The notes under the pieces were generated by a model, which had not been told where the DNA came from, searched no databases, and worked only from the letters and a program-made list of their open reading frames with translations. Positions 1-11,252 of a stretch of DNA of 64,000 bases are shown here, piece after piece; the stretch's first letter is position 1, and each line of letters starts with the position of its first letter. Source of the stretch: Lepas anatifera (taxonomy: Eukaryota > Arthropoda > Thecostraca > Lepadidae); contig JAOTON010000975.1 in the NCBI GenBank assembly GCA_034440635.1, positions 1,240,001 through 1,304,000 of the forward strand, given 5' to 3'. The translations under genes were made by a program, and so were the position numbers.

Positions 1-1310
1 TGCTCAACGCTGATCTGGTGCCCTATGGGCCGATCTGGTGTCCCCTGAATAGCTCTGAGGTTTTTGAACTGATTAGGCCCCGAGCTGGCGAGGGATCCCT
101 GAGCTGATTTAGTGCCCCCTGACTTGATCTTGCCCCTGAGCTGATCGATCTGGTGCTCCCTGAGCAGATATACTGCCCCTTGAACTTAACTAATGCCCCC
201 TGAGTCGATATGGGGCCTCCTGAGTCATCGTTGTGTCTTCTGAGCCCATTTGATTCTCTCTGAGCTAATCTGGTGCCCCATGGCTAATTTGGTGCCCTTT
301 AAGCTGACCTAGGCCTCCTGGGTTGATATCGTGATTTTCCTGAGCAGCCCTAAAGCCCTGAGCTGAGCTGGGCCCACAGAGGCTGATCAGGGCCCCTGAG
401 ATGGTATGGGGCTCCTGAGCTGATTAAGTGCCTCCTGACTTGATCTGGTACCCCCGAGCTGATCTGGGCCCAAAGCTGGTCGGGGACCACAGTCTGATCT
501 GATTGTTTGTCCCCGAAGCTGATCTGGTGCCTTATGGGCCGATCTAGTGTCCCCTGAACAGCTCTGGAGCTCCTCAACTGATTATGCCCCGAGCTGGTGA
601 GAGATCCCTGAGCTAATTTGGTGCCCCTGACTTGATCTTGCCCCTGACCTGACTTGAGGCCCCTGAACCTATCTGGGGCCCCAAGAGGTGATATGGGGCC
701 CAAGAGTGGATCTGGGTTCTGGGGGTACCCTGAGCTGTTCTGGGTGCTGCGCTTGTGAGAGCCCCTTAAGTTGGCCTGAGGCCCACTGAGGTGATCTGGT
801 ACCTTAAACTGTTTCTGGGGCTTCTTGAACTGGTTTAAGGTCCTATGAGCCTATCTGGGGCCCATTGAGCTACTCTGATGACCCCATCTCTGGGGCCACT
901 GAGCTATTCTAGTCCCTGGTTGAAGCATGAGCTGCTCTGGGGGGCCCTGGTCTACATCAGGGGCCCCTGAGGTGGTCTTAAATAGACAGAGAATAATAAC
1001 ACAGGGCCAACTCCCATCATTTCGGGGCGGGGTCACTGAGCTAATACTAGTCCCTGGGGGCTTACAAACGTGGGGATGGGGAAGTTGCTCTGGAGGGCTC
1101 TATCCACGTTTGAAGGGTGCCCCAGAGCCTGGGTCTTGAATAGATGGGGAATAAGAACAAATGGAAACTTCCTTGTAAATGGGCTAACGAGGATGAGGCA
1201 TCGTAAAAGGCTTGTGGTGCCTAGTCAACCCTGGTTATATAAATCATTATACTGGTGGTTTCTTGGAAGGGATCTATAAAAAGGCATGTGCCCCTGAGCT
1301 CAGAGCACAG
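1..1310. repeat. Degenerate GC-rich tandem repeat with higher-order structure
   Basis: The stretch is built from diverged short units around the words CTGAGCTGATCTGG and GTGCCCCC. A larger period is also visible: the block starting near position 9 (GCTGATCTGGTGCC then GGGCCGATCT, a TCCCCTGAA segment and CCCCGAGCTGG) recurs from about 518, an offset near 509 bases. Near the right end two units of about 160 bases share the segments AATAGACAGAGAATAA (974 on) and AATAGATGGGGAATAA (1135 on). Short reading frames cross it on both strands but change frame from unit to unit, so I treat it as non-coding satellite-type DNA. The left edge is cut by the window. Confidence 0.7.
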
Positions 1311-1904
1311 TCCATTAATCCAGGATTTCTACTAATTAATTTAAATTAAAAACTAGTTGTCACAATTTTCAACCTTGTCACACCATCCCCATCCAAACCA
1401 CCGGCCTGTTTACCTTTTCAATACTCTTAACTGAGACCGATCCGTGAGAATATGGAACTTAATAAACGCGTTCAAAATGTATCTCCCAAATTATTCCGGC
1501 AGCAAAAATTTTATTTTTCCAAATTCACTATGCCACTCCTCGTCCCACGGCGATTGCGGGAGGCAAGGAACTTATTCCGCGTTCAGCCAGGGCTCACTCG
1601 TCACGACAAAACCAGTGCGCATAACAAATGAATTTTCGACTACAATATTTCTTAACTTGCACATGGTAACAGATATCGCAGGCTCCGCTGATTTCTCTGA
1701 TGTTCAGTACTTGCATGAGTTGGCTGATTTGTCCCTTAAATTTATTCAAAACAGTCGTGTTTTGGCTACTTCCATGACATTTTTACAGTTTTTTTTAAAT
1801 CGAGTTTTCCTTCTCCGTCAATGCTTGATTTGCATTTTTATTGAACCAAAGATGCCCAAAAAAATGATATATTCAAAGATACAGTAAGTATTTTAGGATA
1901 CGTT
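1311..1904. other. AT-rich spacer with one unrecognised open frame
   Basis: No repeat or RNA was recognised here. An open frame on the plus strand, 1444-1887 (147 codons), starts MRIWNLINAFK. It has no motif I recognise, a scattered composition and no codon pattern suggesting selection, so I read it as a chance frame. It could also be an exon of an unknown gene, which the sequence alone does not support. Confidence 0.4.
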
Positions 1905-1990
1905 AAAAAGTGCCCTTTTCTCCCAGGGTGCCCCTCAAAGTTGGTGTGCCCCCATACCAAAGCTCTGACTGCGCCCCTGTTCCCAAATGT
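1905..1990 (-). mobile_element. Fragment of a GGGGCGCAG-ended short repeat
   Basis: Read on the minus strand this begins AACAGGGGCGCAGTCAGAG, followed by a G-rich tract with GGGGGCACAC. The same arrangement (AACAGGGGCGCAGCCAGG then GGGGCACGTGCC) starts at 24917 on the plus strand. Both look like one end of a short DNA element of the kind whose ends spell GGGGCG/GTGGCG next to a C or G run. The other end was not found. Confidence 0.4.
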
Positions 1991-2117
1991 CGGTAAATCC
2001 AACTGGATTGAAATTAGTTACGACAAATATTCAACGGCAAAGACAGCTTACGCCTTGGTGACAGAACTTTCTAAATTATTCCCCTTGAAAAGTTTTACGG
2101 GCCACCAAAGGTAAAGT

Positions 2118-4075
2118 TGACAACGACACAGACAACAAGACCACGAAACCATACAACCGGCTAGATAACAGGACCACGAGACCAGACAACTGGCCAGATA
2201 ACAGGACCACGAGACCACACAACCGGACAGACAAGACCACGAGACCAGACAAGCGGACAAATAAGAAGACCATGAGACCAGACAACCGGACAGATAACAG
2301 GACGATGAGACCAGAAAACCGGCTAGATAACAGGATCATGAGACCTGACAACCGGCTAGATAACAGGACCATGAGACCAGGCAACAGGACAAACAAGAAG
2401 ACCACGAGACCAGACAACCGGACAGATAACAGGACGATGAGACCAGACAACCGGCTAGATAACAGGATCATGAGACCTGACAACCGGCTAGATAACAGGA
2501 CCACGAGACCAGGCAACCGGACAAACAAGAAGACCACGAGACCAGACAACCGGACATATACCAAGGTCACGAGATAAGGCAACCAGACAGACAAGACCAC
2601 GAGACCAGACAACCAGACAAATAAGAAGACCACGAGACCAGACAACCGGACAGATAACAGGACGATGAGACCCGACAACCAGTCAAATAAGAAGACCACG
2701 AGACCAGGCAACCGGACAGATACCAAGACCACGAGACAAGACAACCGGACAGAACAGGACCACGAGACCAAACAACCGGACAAATACCAGGCCATGAGAC
2801 CAGGCAACGCAGACAGACAATACCACGAGACCAAACAACCGGACAAATAAGAAGACCACGAGACCAGACAACCGGCTAGATAACAGGACCACGAGACCAG
2901 ACAACCAGACAGATACCAGAACCAAAGAGACCAGACAACCGGCTAGATAACAGGACTATGAGACCAGACAACCGGATAGATAACAGGACCATGAGACCAG
3001 ACAACCGGACAGACAACAAGACCACGAGACCAGACAACCGGACAGACAACAAGACCAGGAGACCAAACAACCGGACAGATGCCAGGACCACGAAACCAGG
3101 CAACAGGACAGACAAGACCACGGGGCCAGACAACCAGACAGATACCAGAACCAAGAGACCAGACAACCGGCTAGATAACAGGACCATGATACCAGACAAC
3201 CGGCTAGATAACAGGACCATGAGACAAGACAACCGGACAAATAAGAAGACCACGAGACCAGACAACCGGACAGATACCAAGACCACGAGACAAGACAACC
3301 GGACAGACAAGACCACGAGACCAAACAACCGGACAAATACCAGGGCCACGAGACCAGGCAACCAGACAGACAACACCACGAGACCAAACAACCGGACAAA
3401 TAAGAAGACCACGAGACCAGACAACCGGCTAGATAACAGGACCACGAGACCAGACAACCGGACAGATAGCAGGACCACGAGACCAGACAACCGGACAGAC
3501 AACAAGACCACGAGACCAAACAACAGACAGATACCAGGACCACGAGACCAGGCAACAGGACAGACAGCAACCGGACAAATAAGAAGACCATTAGACCAGA
3601 CAACCGGCTACATAACATGACCATGAGACCAGGCAACATGACAGACAAGAAGACCACGAGACCAGACAACCGGACAAATAAGAAGACCATGAGTCCAGAC
3701 AACCGGCTAGATAACAGGACCATGAGACCAGACAACCGGACAAATAAGAAGATCACGAGACCAGAAAACCGGACAGATGCCAGGACCACGAGACCAGACA
3801 ACCGGACAGACAAGACCACGAGACCAGACAACCGGACAGATACCAGGGTCACGAGACCAGGTAACCAGACAGACAAGACCACGAGACCACACAACCAGAC
3901 AGATACCAGGACCACGAGACCAGACAACTGGACAGATAGCAAAACCACGAGACCAGCCAACAGGACAAATTATAAGACCACGAGGCCAGACAACCGGTCA
4001 GATGCCAGGACCACGAGACCAGACAACCGGACAGATAACAAGACCACGAGACCAGAAATCCGGACCACGAAACCA
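2118..4075. repeat. Minisatellite, 30/33-base units (CACGAGACCAGACAACCGG)
   Basis: About 60 head-to-tail units share the core CACGAGACCAGACAACCGG. The segments between cores are either ACAGACAAGAC (30-base unit) or ACAGATAACAGGAC, CTAGATAACAGGAC or ACAAATAAGAAGAC (33-base units). Most unit lengths are multiples of three, so long frames stay open on both strands: plus-strand blocks read R-P-D-N-R-T-D-N-K-T-T, while the minus strand reads hydrophobic blocks such as LSGLVVLLSVR. The plus-strand frames at 2272, 2958 and 3617 are in different phases, so indels break any single frame. There is no start context, signal or flanking coding sequence to suggest a gene. Unit variants are intermixed, which fits ongoing unequal exchange. 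Confidence 0.9.
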
Positions 4076-5054
4076 ACTCACGGCTACGGGATGGACCTGG
4101 CTTGTGAACATCGGCCAATTTCTTCAAGACAGGCTACGTCTGACAGTATCTTCAGAAGGTCTAAATCGAAATGAGCAGGCACTACAACCAGTCGGGCTGA
4201 TGTCCTAGTCCCTTTATTCCAAGCGTCGATTGCGCTAATTACGGATCTTTGATTTCGCCAGGGGGGGCGGTGCGAAGTGTCACGCGACAGGCAATCCATC
4301 ACCTGGGGTTCGGCTTCTGAATATTACAAGGAATGCCCTCTTGATGCTAATCTGATTGCTTTCCTAGGGGTTGAGTATCTCACAAGTCTTAGGCATTAGG
4401 AGATAGCGGGTACAATTTTGGCAGAAAGATACCAGTTCCTGGCAAAGACCGACACTTTTCGTCTTTCGACTGAAGAGTGACGGTCCAGGAGTCAAACAAG
4501 AGTTCCCGGCTAACGAAGAACGGGTGACCAACTATGAAAGATGCCTAACAACAGGGCATCTCCACTTGGACCAGTGACGTGTCCAGGATTTCATTCAGGG
4601 CAACTTAATAGACCTAAGGGGAGGGAGACGACTGCTCCCTTTACTCTGTAGAGTTTGGCCCCGTCCCTGGCCTGGACCACCAGGTTACCCATCTGTGGGG
4701 CCCGACATCCACAGGGGAGAAGGAACCCCTCCACGGACCTAAAGGGGAGGCGACATCCAGCCTCTTCCAACCTTGGATCCGTCTCTAGACCTAGCTCTCC
4801 AATAAAAAATGTAATCTCTGGTGTAAACAAAGCTGGTGTAGGTTAACACAAAGAAACTCACAAACTCACACAAACTCTGAGGCAATCTGGGAAGAAGGCC
4901 GATAAATAAAAATGATATGGCTTGAGCCTACAGTATCCTCAGCTTACTTGTACAGGTTCTAAGCGGATGGAAGCTTCTGAATGCGCTGGCTGTCTGATTG
5001 CTTCATCTTCGAAAACCAAATTAAGTTATATCGAATCCGAAGTCGGTGGAGCTA
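4076..5054. other. Unassigned sequence between two minisatellites
   Basis: No gene or RNA was recognised. Within it, 4262-4311 (GTGTCACGCGACAGGC onward to CTTCTGAAT) resembles 7738-7792 (GCGTCACGCGCCGACAGGC to CCTCTGAAT), so this may be a decayed dispersed repeat. The part 4590-4800 is richer in G+C and has open frames on both strands that resemble nothing known to me. Confidence 0.4.
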
Positions 5055-5415
5055 CCATTCTTAATGCTGAACGACAGGTGGACTGAGCCTTTTTAATGCT
5101 GAACGACAGGTGGACTGAGCCTTTTTAATGCTTAACGACAGGTGGACTGAGCCTTTTTAAAGCTGAACGACAGGTGGACTGCGCCTTTTTAATGCTGAAC
5201 AACAGGTGGACTGAGCCTTTTTAATGCTGAGCGACAGGTGGACTGAGCCTTTTTAATGCTGAACGACAGGTGGACTGAGCCTTTTTAATGTTGGACGACA
5301 GGTGGACTGAGCCTTTTTGAATGCTGGACGACGGGTGGACTGAGCCTTTTTGAATGCTGGACGACGGGTGGACTGAGCCTTTTTGAATGCTGGATGACGG
5401 TTGAGCTGAGCTTTT
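5055..5415. repeat. 33-base minisatellite, about 11 units
   Basis: Units share the core CGACAGGTGGACTGAGCC followed by TTTTTAATGCTGAA. The later units change to CGACGGGTGGACTGAGCC and TTTTTGAATGCTGGA, so the array runs from one variant to another from left to right. The 33-base period keeps minus-strand frames open (repeated FKKAQSTRRPA), which I regard as a by-product of a stop-free unit. The last unit (GGATGACGGTTGAGCTGAGC) is diverged and marks the right edge. Confidence 0.9.
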
Positions 5416-6563
5416 GCGACACGACTAACAATGTTGAAAAGTTGAAAAGACACGTACACTGACCGTATACGTGCAGCCTGTGCACACGGATGGGACAGCT
5501 TTGAGCGGGGACTGACGTGTTGCTATGTCGCTAGGGAAACTTCTGGCCTCGCATCGCTCTCAGGAAGACAGGGTGATGACTCTGCTGGTCGCACTGCAAC
5601 TCTCACGCCTAATGCTGATTTATGGCGGGGAAAGGCCTCTGACAACGGTCCTAATGACAAAAAATAGCCGACGGGGGAGACGTAAGGAGTCCAGCCCATC
5701 CCTGCTGGGTTCACAAGATGACGATGACTCAAGAGAAGTGGTTAAAATGAGGCCGGCGTAGTGGGATCTCTCCAGTCGCTTCATGCATTTGCAATGAAGG
5801 TCGTATACCAGAGCATGACTATGTGGAAGACATTGGGATGAGAATACTAATTTGTAAAATAGATTCTCCTCATGATCAAAATCTGACGCTTCAGAAATAC
5901 TGATTATCTCCATGGGGAGGGTTAATTCTAAATATTATCGCTTGATCAATATGCAGATCTGAGAAAAACTCTGGATAATAGGAACACAGTTCAGGATATT
6001 TCAATAAGTTACAATAGTGTATTAAATGACTTTCTGCCGAACGCTTCAGCAAGAAGAAAAATATCCGATCATCTAAAAACGGACCCAGCCGGTTAAGTAT
6101 CCCGCCTGCTGGTTGTCATTTAAATTGTCGACTATCACTGCCAGTTTCGAAATTCTTAAACTAATTTTCGGACGCATAATTGAACTAGTTGATGGTACAG
6201 GCCGGCTGCCTGAGGCTGGTTTCACACTGACTTAACGGCATACATAGCCTCACCACCACTGCGCGTAATAGTGGTTACGCTGGCCGCAGACTACGGTATT
6301 AGAGCAAAGTTCACTGCCCAGAAGCGGATCTCGCTGTCTGAAAAGTTCATGCCCAATTACGGCACTGCATGTACCGTCTGGCTATGATTTTTAATTCTGC
6401 TTCCAGGATCCCCCCTGAGCCATTCCAGGAGCGGAGTGATATCCTAACCTTAGTCTCATCCGATGACAGGACCGAGAGACCGGACAAAGAGTAAGCTGTG
6501 TTTGTACGGCATGATGGCATTTGCCACGCTGGTGATGTTAAGTTTGATGAGGATCACTCCCTT
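5416..6563. other. Unassigned sequence
   Basis: I see no recognisable gene, RNA or repeat. A minus-strand open frame at 5620-5913 (97 codons, starting MEIISISEASDF) and its overlapping plus-strand frames have no recognised motif, so I treat them as chance frames. The short stretch GACAGGACCGAGAGACCGGA near 6465 recalls the minisatellite at 2.1-4.1 kb and may be an isolated relic. Confidence 0.4.
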
Positions 6564-6748
6564 GGGGGATGGATGGCTTAGTGGATAACGCCTCTGTCTA
6601 ATAAGCCACCGGTCCCGGGCTCAAGCTCAAGTGGAGCCTCTGAATAAGTCGATCTGATCCCCCAAATCCCTCCCAATAGGCTGAGAGTTGGCGTCACCTT
6701 TTAACCCTGGCAGTCGGTGCGTCGTTAAACACCAAAAAATATCATTTA
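6564..6748 (+). mobile_element. tRNA-Arg-headed SINE (type I), diverged copy
   Basis: The head matches the other copies in the window: GATGGCTTAGTGGATAACGC (box A region), TCTAATAAGCCACCGG (anticodon arm) and TCCCGGGCTCAAG (diverged box B). The body (CTCTGAATAAGTCGATCTGA) and tail (TGAGAGTTGGCG, then GGTGCGTCGTTAAACACC) follow in the usual order. Box B carries an insertion (a repeated CTCAAG), so this copy is old or damaged. It is a non-autonomous retroposon copied by a LINE-encoded enzyme and encodes no protein. Confidence 0.85.
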
Positions 6749-8168
6749 TAAGAAACTGCTCCCCAGACACAGCTGAAAAATTATTCATGCGAGCATCAAG
6801 GTGCATACCTCCGAACATTTCACCACCGTTTACGAACAAACGACGTATGGGTCCGAGCATTCGGTGCCCCAATGTGTAAAAGGACATAATGGGAGCTTCG
6901 CACCGGATTGCACTCAGCGACTGAAGTCGGCACAAAGCAGCTACAACAATTTGGAGATCGTATGGCAGAACACTAGCGAGAGGAAGGCGGCATGGATCGC
7001 AAAGGGTAACAATTGCAGACCGTGAAGAGGAGTTCACGCCAAGGAAATTCAAAGAAGCTGACAGGATGTCGGCATCTAACAACAATTACGGAAGAACCAG
7101 TCTGGAAATCCAAACAGAAAACTGACTTATTATATAAAAACACTAGCTTGGTTAGAACTTTTTCGCAAATCTCAACAATTGACAACATCATTAGCACAAT
7201 CCATATACTTTAACTGCAATTGTTCAAACAGAAAAAAACATGTGCTAGCATTTTGTCAGTTGTTACGTTTTTGTAACTCTGTATTTTTCGTCGACTATGC
7301 AGAAGGCTCGTTGATGAACGATCACTTTAATATATGCAATTTTGCGTTCAGGTGAGTTTCCAGATAATCGCTAAAAATAATTGGGGGATGGTTGAGCATC
7401 CTTATAACAACCATAATTATAGCGGCCTGCAAAGCAGCACTAACCCAACTACTAAGACTATATTCGCCATGCTGTTGACATTACATCACAAAGGTACAGA
7501 ACGCTTATTTGCAATTTCAAAGCAGAAGAAGGCCGAACACTCTTATCACTCAGATAACAGCTGAACTATTTAACCTCACATTTTGAACTTGAGGCACACC
7601 ACTGAATTTTCATCTCAGTTCATTATAACATCATTCCCTGCGAGCGAAGCCTCGGGGGAACACCGCACGACCTCACGTACGAGCTAGGGTCAAACTTTAC
7701 GGCCTTGTTTCAGAACAGTGGCCCGGTAATTTGGGCGTGATTTAGCGTCACGCGCCGACAGGCTGTCTCCTGGGGGTCCTCTGAATGCACCGCTTCTCGG
7801 GTGACCGGGTGTATGGCGGAAATACCTCAGCCTACGTCAATGGCCTCTACAGAGGCTCGACAGATATGAGGCATTCCTTTAGACATATCAATAGTCCTCT
7901 ACAAAAGACGGGTTAGCTGGAAAGAGGTGAAATAGCCTGTCAGACAACCACAGCCATGGCAGCCAAAATACGGATTGACGAGTTTGAACCCGTTCAATTG
8001 TTAAACAGTGTCAAATTTGTTAAATGTTTGATGACTGAAAATGCGGCATCATTATCAGGTTATCATAAAAAGCGGGACTAGGCTAATTCATATTTTAAAA
8101 TACCTGAATAGCTTTCGAGAGCGGTCTTGAAAGCTACTTCAATGATGCCAGCCATGGATCAATTGCTA
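6749..8168. other. Unassigned sequence
   Basis: No gene or RNA was recognised. Positions 7738-7792 resemble 4262-4311 (see that entry). Open frames such as 7334-7564 lack recognised motifs. Confidence 0.4.
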
Positions 8169-8172
8169 TTAA

Positions 8173-8625
8173 AGGGAATGTGGCACCTTGTTCGAATCCA
8201 GAAATTTACTGTAGCTTGGGGTATTTTTAGCCGAAAATCATGAAAACGCCCATGATATGTCTGAAAAATGTACAATGGGCTCAATATTTTGATTTTTAAA
8301 ATGCTGCTCTAGGATGAAAAACAGACCTCTGCCTGTGGATGACGTCATGATCTGGCAACTACTACCATATTGAATAGGCTTTAGGGGCTTCAATTGGCTG
8401 AAGTGATTACACACCGTGACGTCAGCGCTGTCGTCACATCAACAGCTGACAACTGTGGACGCCAGGCTGAGGTAGATTTGGGGTACATTCCAGGTAGGTT
8501 TAAGCTTTTCTCCACGGAAATTTTCAGTTTCAAGACAAATGATATGTTGAGTACGGGGTTTTCCGGTATGTTTTACAACTTTGCTATTACAGTTAATATC
8601 ACGTTATAAAGGTGCCACGTTCCCT
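8173..8625. mobile_element. TTAA-target miniature transposon, copy 1
   Basis: The element has terminal inverted repeats AGGGAATGTGGCACCT (left) and, read inward on the other strand, AGGGAACGTGGCACCT (right). It lies between TTAA at 8169-8172 and TTAA at 8626-8629. TTAA duplication is the habit of piggyBac and Kolobok transposases, so one of these probably mobilised it. No transposase is present, and the 71-codon frame at 8394-8609 looks fortuitous. A near relative follows directly. Confidence 0.85.
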
Positions 8626-8629
8626 TTAA

Positions 8630-9075
8630 AGGGAATGTGGCACCTAGGTCGAATCCAGGAATTTTGTGTAATTAAGGATATCTTCAGCCCAAAATCATGG
8701 AATCGTCCATGATTTCTCTGAAAAATGTACAATGAGCTAAATATTTTGATTTTTAAATGCTCCTCTATGGTGAAAAAATAAGCCTCTGCCTGTGGATTAT
8801 TTCATCATCTGGCAACTGCTACATATTCAATATGCTTCCAGGGCTTCAATTGGCTGATTACTCACCGTGACGTCAGCGCTGTCGTCACACCAACAGCTGA
8901 AAACTGTGGTCGCCTGGCTGGGGTAGATTTGGGGTACATTTCAGGTAGGTTTTATCTTTCCTCCACGGAATTTTGAGTTTCAAGACAAATGATATATTGA
9001 GCACCAGGTTTTCCGGAATATTTTAAAATTTGGCTATCTCAGTTTAAATCACGTTATAAAGGTGCCACATTCCCT
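8630..9075. mobile_element. TTAA-target miniature transposon, copy 2
   Basis: It has the same ends (AGGGAATGTGGCACCT both ways) and the same interior (GACGTCAGCGCTGTCGTCAC, then GGGTACATT) as copy 1, in the same orientation. It shares the TTAA at 8626-8629 with copy 1. The right-hand target copy reads TTAG (9076-9079), one base from TTAA. The two copies differ by scattered substitutions and small indels, so this is not a very recent duplication. Confidence 0.85.
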
Positions 9076-9079
9076 TTAG

Positions 9080-10567
9080 GCCTTTTTTACTATGAAATCC
9101 AGACATTAGTGACGCCTTTGGTGCCTTAATTTCCGGCCTTGAAACTCCCAGTCACAACAGTGCCGGGCTTCTGGGAAGCTTACGCCACGGGTAGAATGTT
9201 TTGAAAGACCGGGGGCGGCTCGGGACAAACTCAGGTCCGCAGTGTACCGTTCCGTCAGTTTTCCCTCCAATAATCGTGTGTTTATGCAAGAAAAATAACA
9301 ATCAGCACGTCGCCTTTGCTAAACACGGAAGCTGCCTTTAACTTTCGCGACATGTATGTACAACTTCAGTCGACACAAAACGACAACAACGCGAGCTTGT
9401 GAAACGATCGTATCAGACGTCATGTGTGTTTGGGTGTGAGTTAATCTTGTTTAACTCACTTTCCGAGAAATGTAGCGATTAAAGCGGCTGTGATGGATTG
9501 TTGTTGACGCTGCGAATGGTTAAGACTTTGAGGACGGCTTCAATATTTACCAATGATGAAAACAGATCTTAAGTCATTAGGCGGTCGTATAATGAATTAA
9601 CCCTTTATAGTTCCCAAAATAAAACAGAAATAATGTACCATGGTGTCCCTTGAGACCAAGCTTTCAGTCTGTTGAGATTGCGAATAAGTAAAAACTTCTA
9701 CGTTTAAAAATTTTGTGAGTGACAAGCACAATGGAGGGTTTGTGATGGCCGAAGAAACGTTCCCAGACAGAAAATGCTATAATCGACTAGGTATATTGGA
9801 GAGAATGGATGGGCACATTTATTTATGAAATAATTTTGAAACTCGTTCGGTAATTTTGTTTCATTACAGGCTTCAAATTCAGACATATATCGTGAGATGG
9901 CTAAAGGAGGGCAGCTGCACCACATGACTTGGATTGAAGACCGAGTGGCGACGTCATAATGTCCTAATCGGGGCTGTATGTCAATACCATCGCACACATA
10001 GGTCAAGGATCAAGGTTAAGATCATACTTGGTCAAAAATTGTATTTTCAAGATCAGTACTCAGTTCTTCCGGCTAGATGATGTGACCCAGTATGAAGTAT
10101 ATTATGTTTGAAAATGTTATAGTTACTCAATGTAAAGGCCACGGACATAATTCCAGGTCACGAATTATAGGTCAAGATCAAGCCTTCATTTCCTGTTCAA
10201 TGGTTGCTGTAGTGTTAGGTATAATACACATTATGTAAAAAAATGTAATGAGGTGACGCCATGGTCAATGCATTATCTTGAACAGCCTTGACCACACAAA
10301 TTCTGAAAACTTCTCAGACACAAATCAAGCCTTACGTCTACTTCATTCCAAAATACATAGGTCTATGTAAACACAATCTAAGTTCTGGCTATTTCAAAAA
10401 TATGTGAAACCCCAGGAACGCGCCAATCTCCAGATTTCACAGCCACCGACCTGATGCAGGACATTAGCATGCGCTTATCGCCTTGGCCGGTAAAACGAGG
10501 AACAAATATTTGATTTAGGTACCTGCAGAGCTGTGTAAAGACCGAGTGCGTGCGTTTCAAAGTGAGG
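9080..10567. other. Unassigned sequence with scattered AGGTCA motifs
   Basis: I see no coding or RNA feature. From about 9990 to 10280 there are several AGGTCA/GGTCAAG motifs, as in the TTAA elements further right, so this may be a decayed relative. No inverted ends could be found. Confidence 0.35.
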
Positions 10568-10788
10568 CAGTGGCGGATTCAGGGTTTCATGTTGGGGGGA
10601 GGGGTGCTAGAGTGCTCAGGCCTCCTCTGGCATTGCCTCGGAATAGCCTCAAGTTACGAATTTACTATATAGGCTATTTGCGATCTTATGTAGCCTATTT
10701 GCGATATTTACTTTATGCAACTTATACCTGTGTTACTACAAGAAATAAAAAAAAGACCCCTTTTGGAAAAATCCTGGTTACGCCACTG
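10568..10788. mobile_element. Short inverted-repeat element with CAGTGGCGGATTCAGG end
   Basis: The left end is CAGTGGCGGATTCAGG. The right end is CCTGGTTACGCCACTG, its imperfect inverse. A G-run follows the left end and a C-run lies near the right end. The internal part is AT-rich. No coding capacity is seen. It belongs to a set of short elements with similar ends in this window (10900, 25004, 41529, 56505, 61304). Confidence 0.7.
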
Positions 10789-10899
10789 GTCCCAAGCGAA
10801 GTAAACAAGAAAGGCTTCTTTTTGTAACTTGATGAAGTAAAATCTAGCACAGGGATGACACCTAATATTTGATGGCATTAGTTACGTGTTGAGGTCACC

Positions 10900-11074
10900 A
10901 GTGGCGGATTCAGGACAATATTTCGGAGGTGGGTGGGGGGGGCTAAGGAACGGTCTCGAGCCTCTCCGTCATTGCCTCAAAACAGCCTTTGGCTATGCAT
11001 TAGCTATAGGCACTCTGACATTTGGGAGGGGGAGGTCTTGAGCCCCCTACCCCCTTCCTTTTGTATCCGCCACT
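10900..11074. mobile_element. Short inverted-repeat element with 6-base target duplication
   Basis: The ends are AGTGGCGGATTCAGGA and, inverted, AGTGGCGGATACAAAAGG. The element is flanked by GTCACC at 10894-10899 and at 11075-11080, a perfect 6-base direct repeat. The interior holds GTCTCGAGCC, AGCTATAGGCACTC and AGCCCCCTACCCCC, which are shared in the same order by the copies at 25004, 41529, 56505 and 61304. It is non-coding. Confidence 0.8.
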
Positions 11075-11205
11075 GTCACCAGGCATATACAGCACTAGGG
11101 CCCGCTTCCGTTCAGTGCAAGCTTGTCGGGAGTAAGCTTGTCGGGATGATGGTGTGCAGCAGTCGGCACTGTTGCCAGCTCGGCCGGTCCTTCGCTGGGT
11201 TCGCA

Positions 11206-11252
11206 ATGTAGGTATGTACATACATACATACATGCATACATACATACATATA
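11206..11252. repeat. CATA microsatellite
   Basis: A run of TACA/CATA units with occasional G. It directly precedes a SINE copy. Confidence 0.9.

Noticed and set aside
1444..1887. 147-codon open frame as a gene
   Set aside because: No motif, no homologue I recognise, no start context and irregular composition. Frames of this length occur by chance in AT-moderate DNA of this size.
2076..3960. Long minus-strand frames of 215-334 codons with repeated hydrophobic blocks
   Set aside because: They are translations of the 30/33-base minisatellite. Different phases are open side by side, which is what a stop-free repeat gives, not a membrane protein gene.
2100..4080. CRISPR array
   Set aside because: The repeats are contiguous without unique spacers, the unit varies and the context is eukaryotic. 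The 5.1 and 25.5 kb arrays fail for the same reasons.
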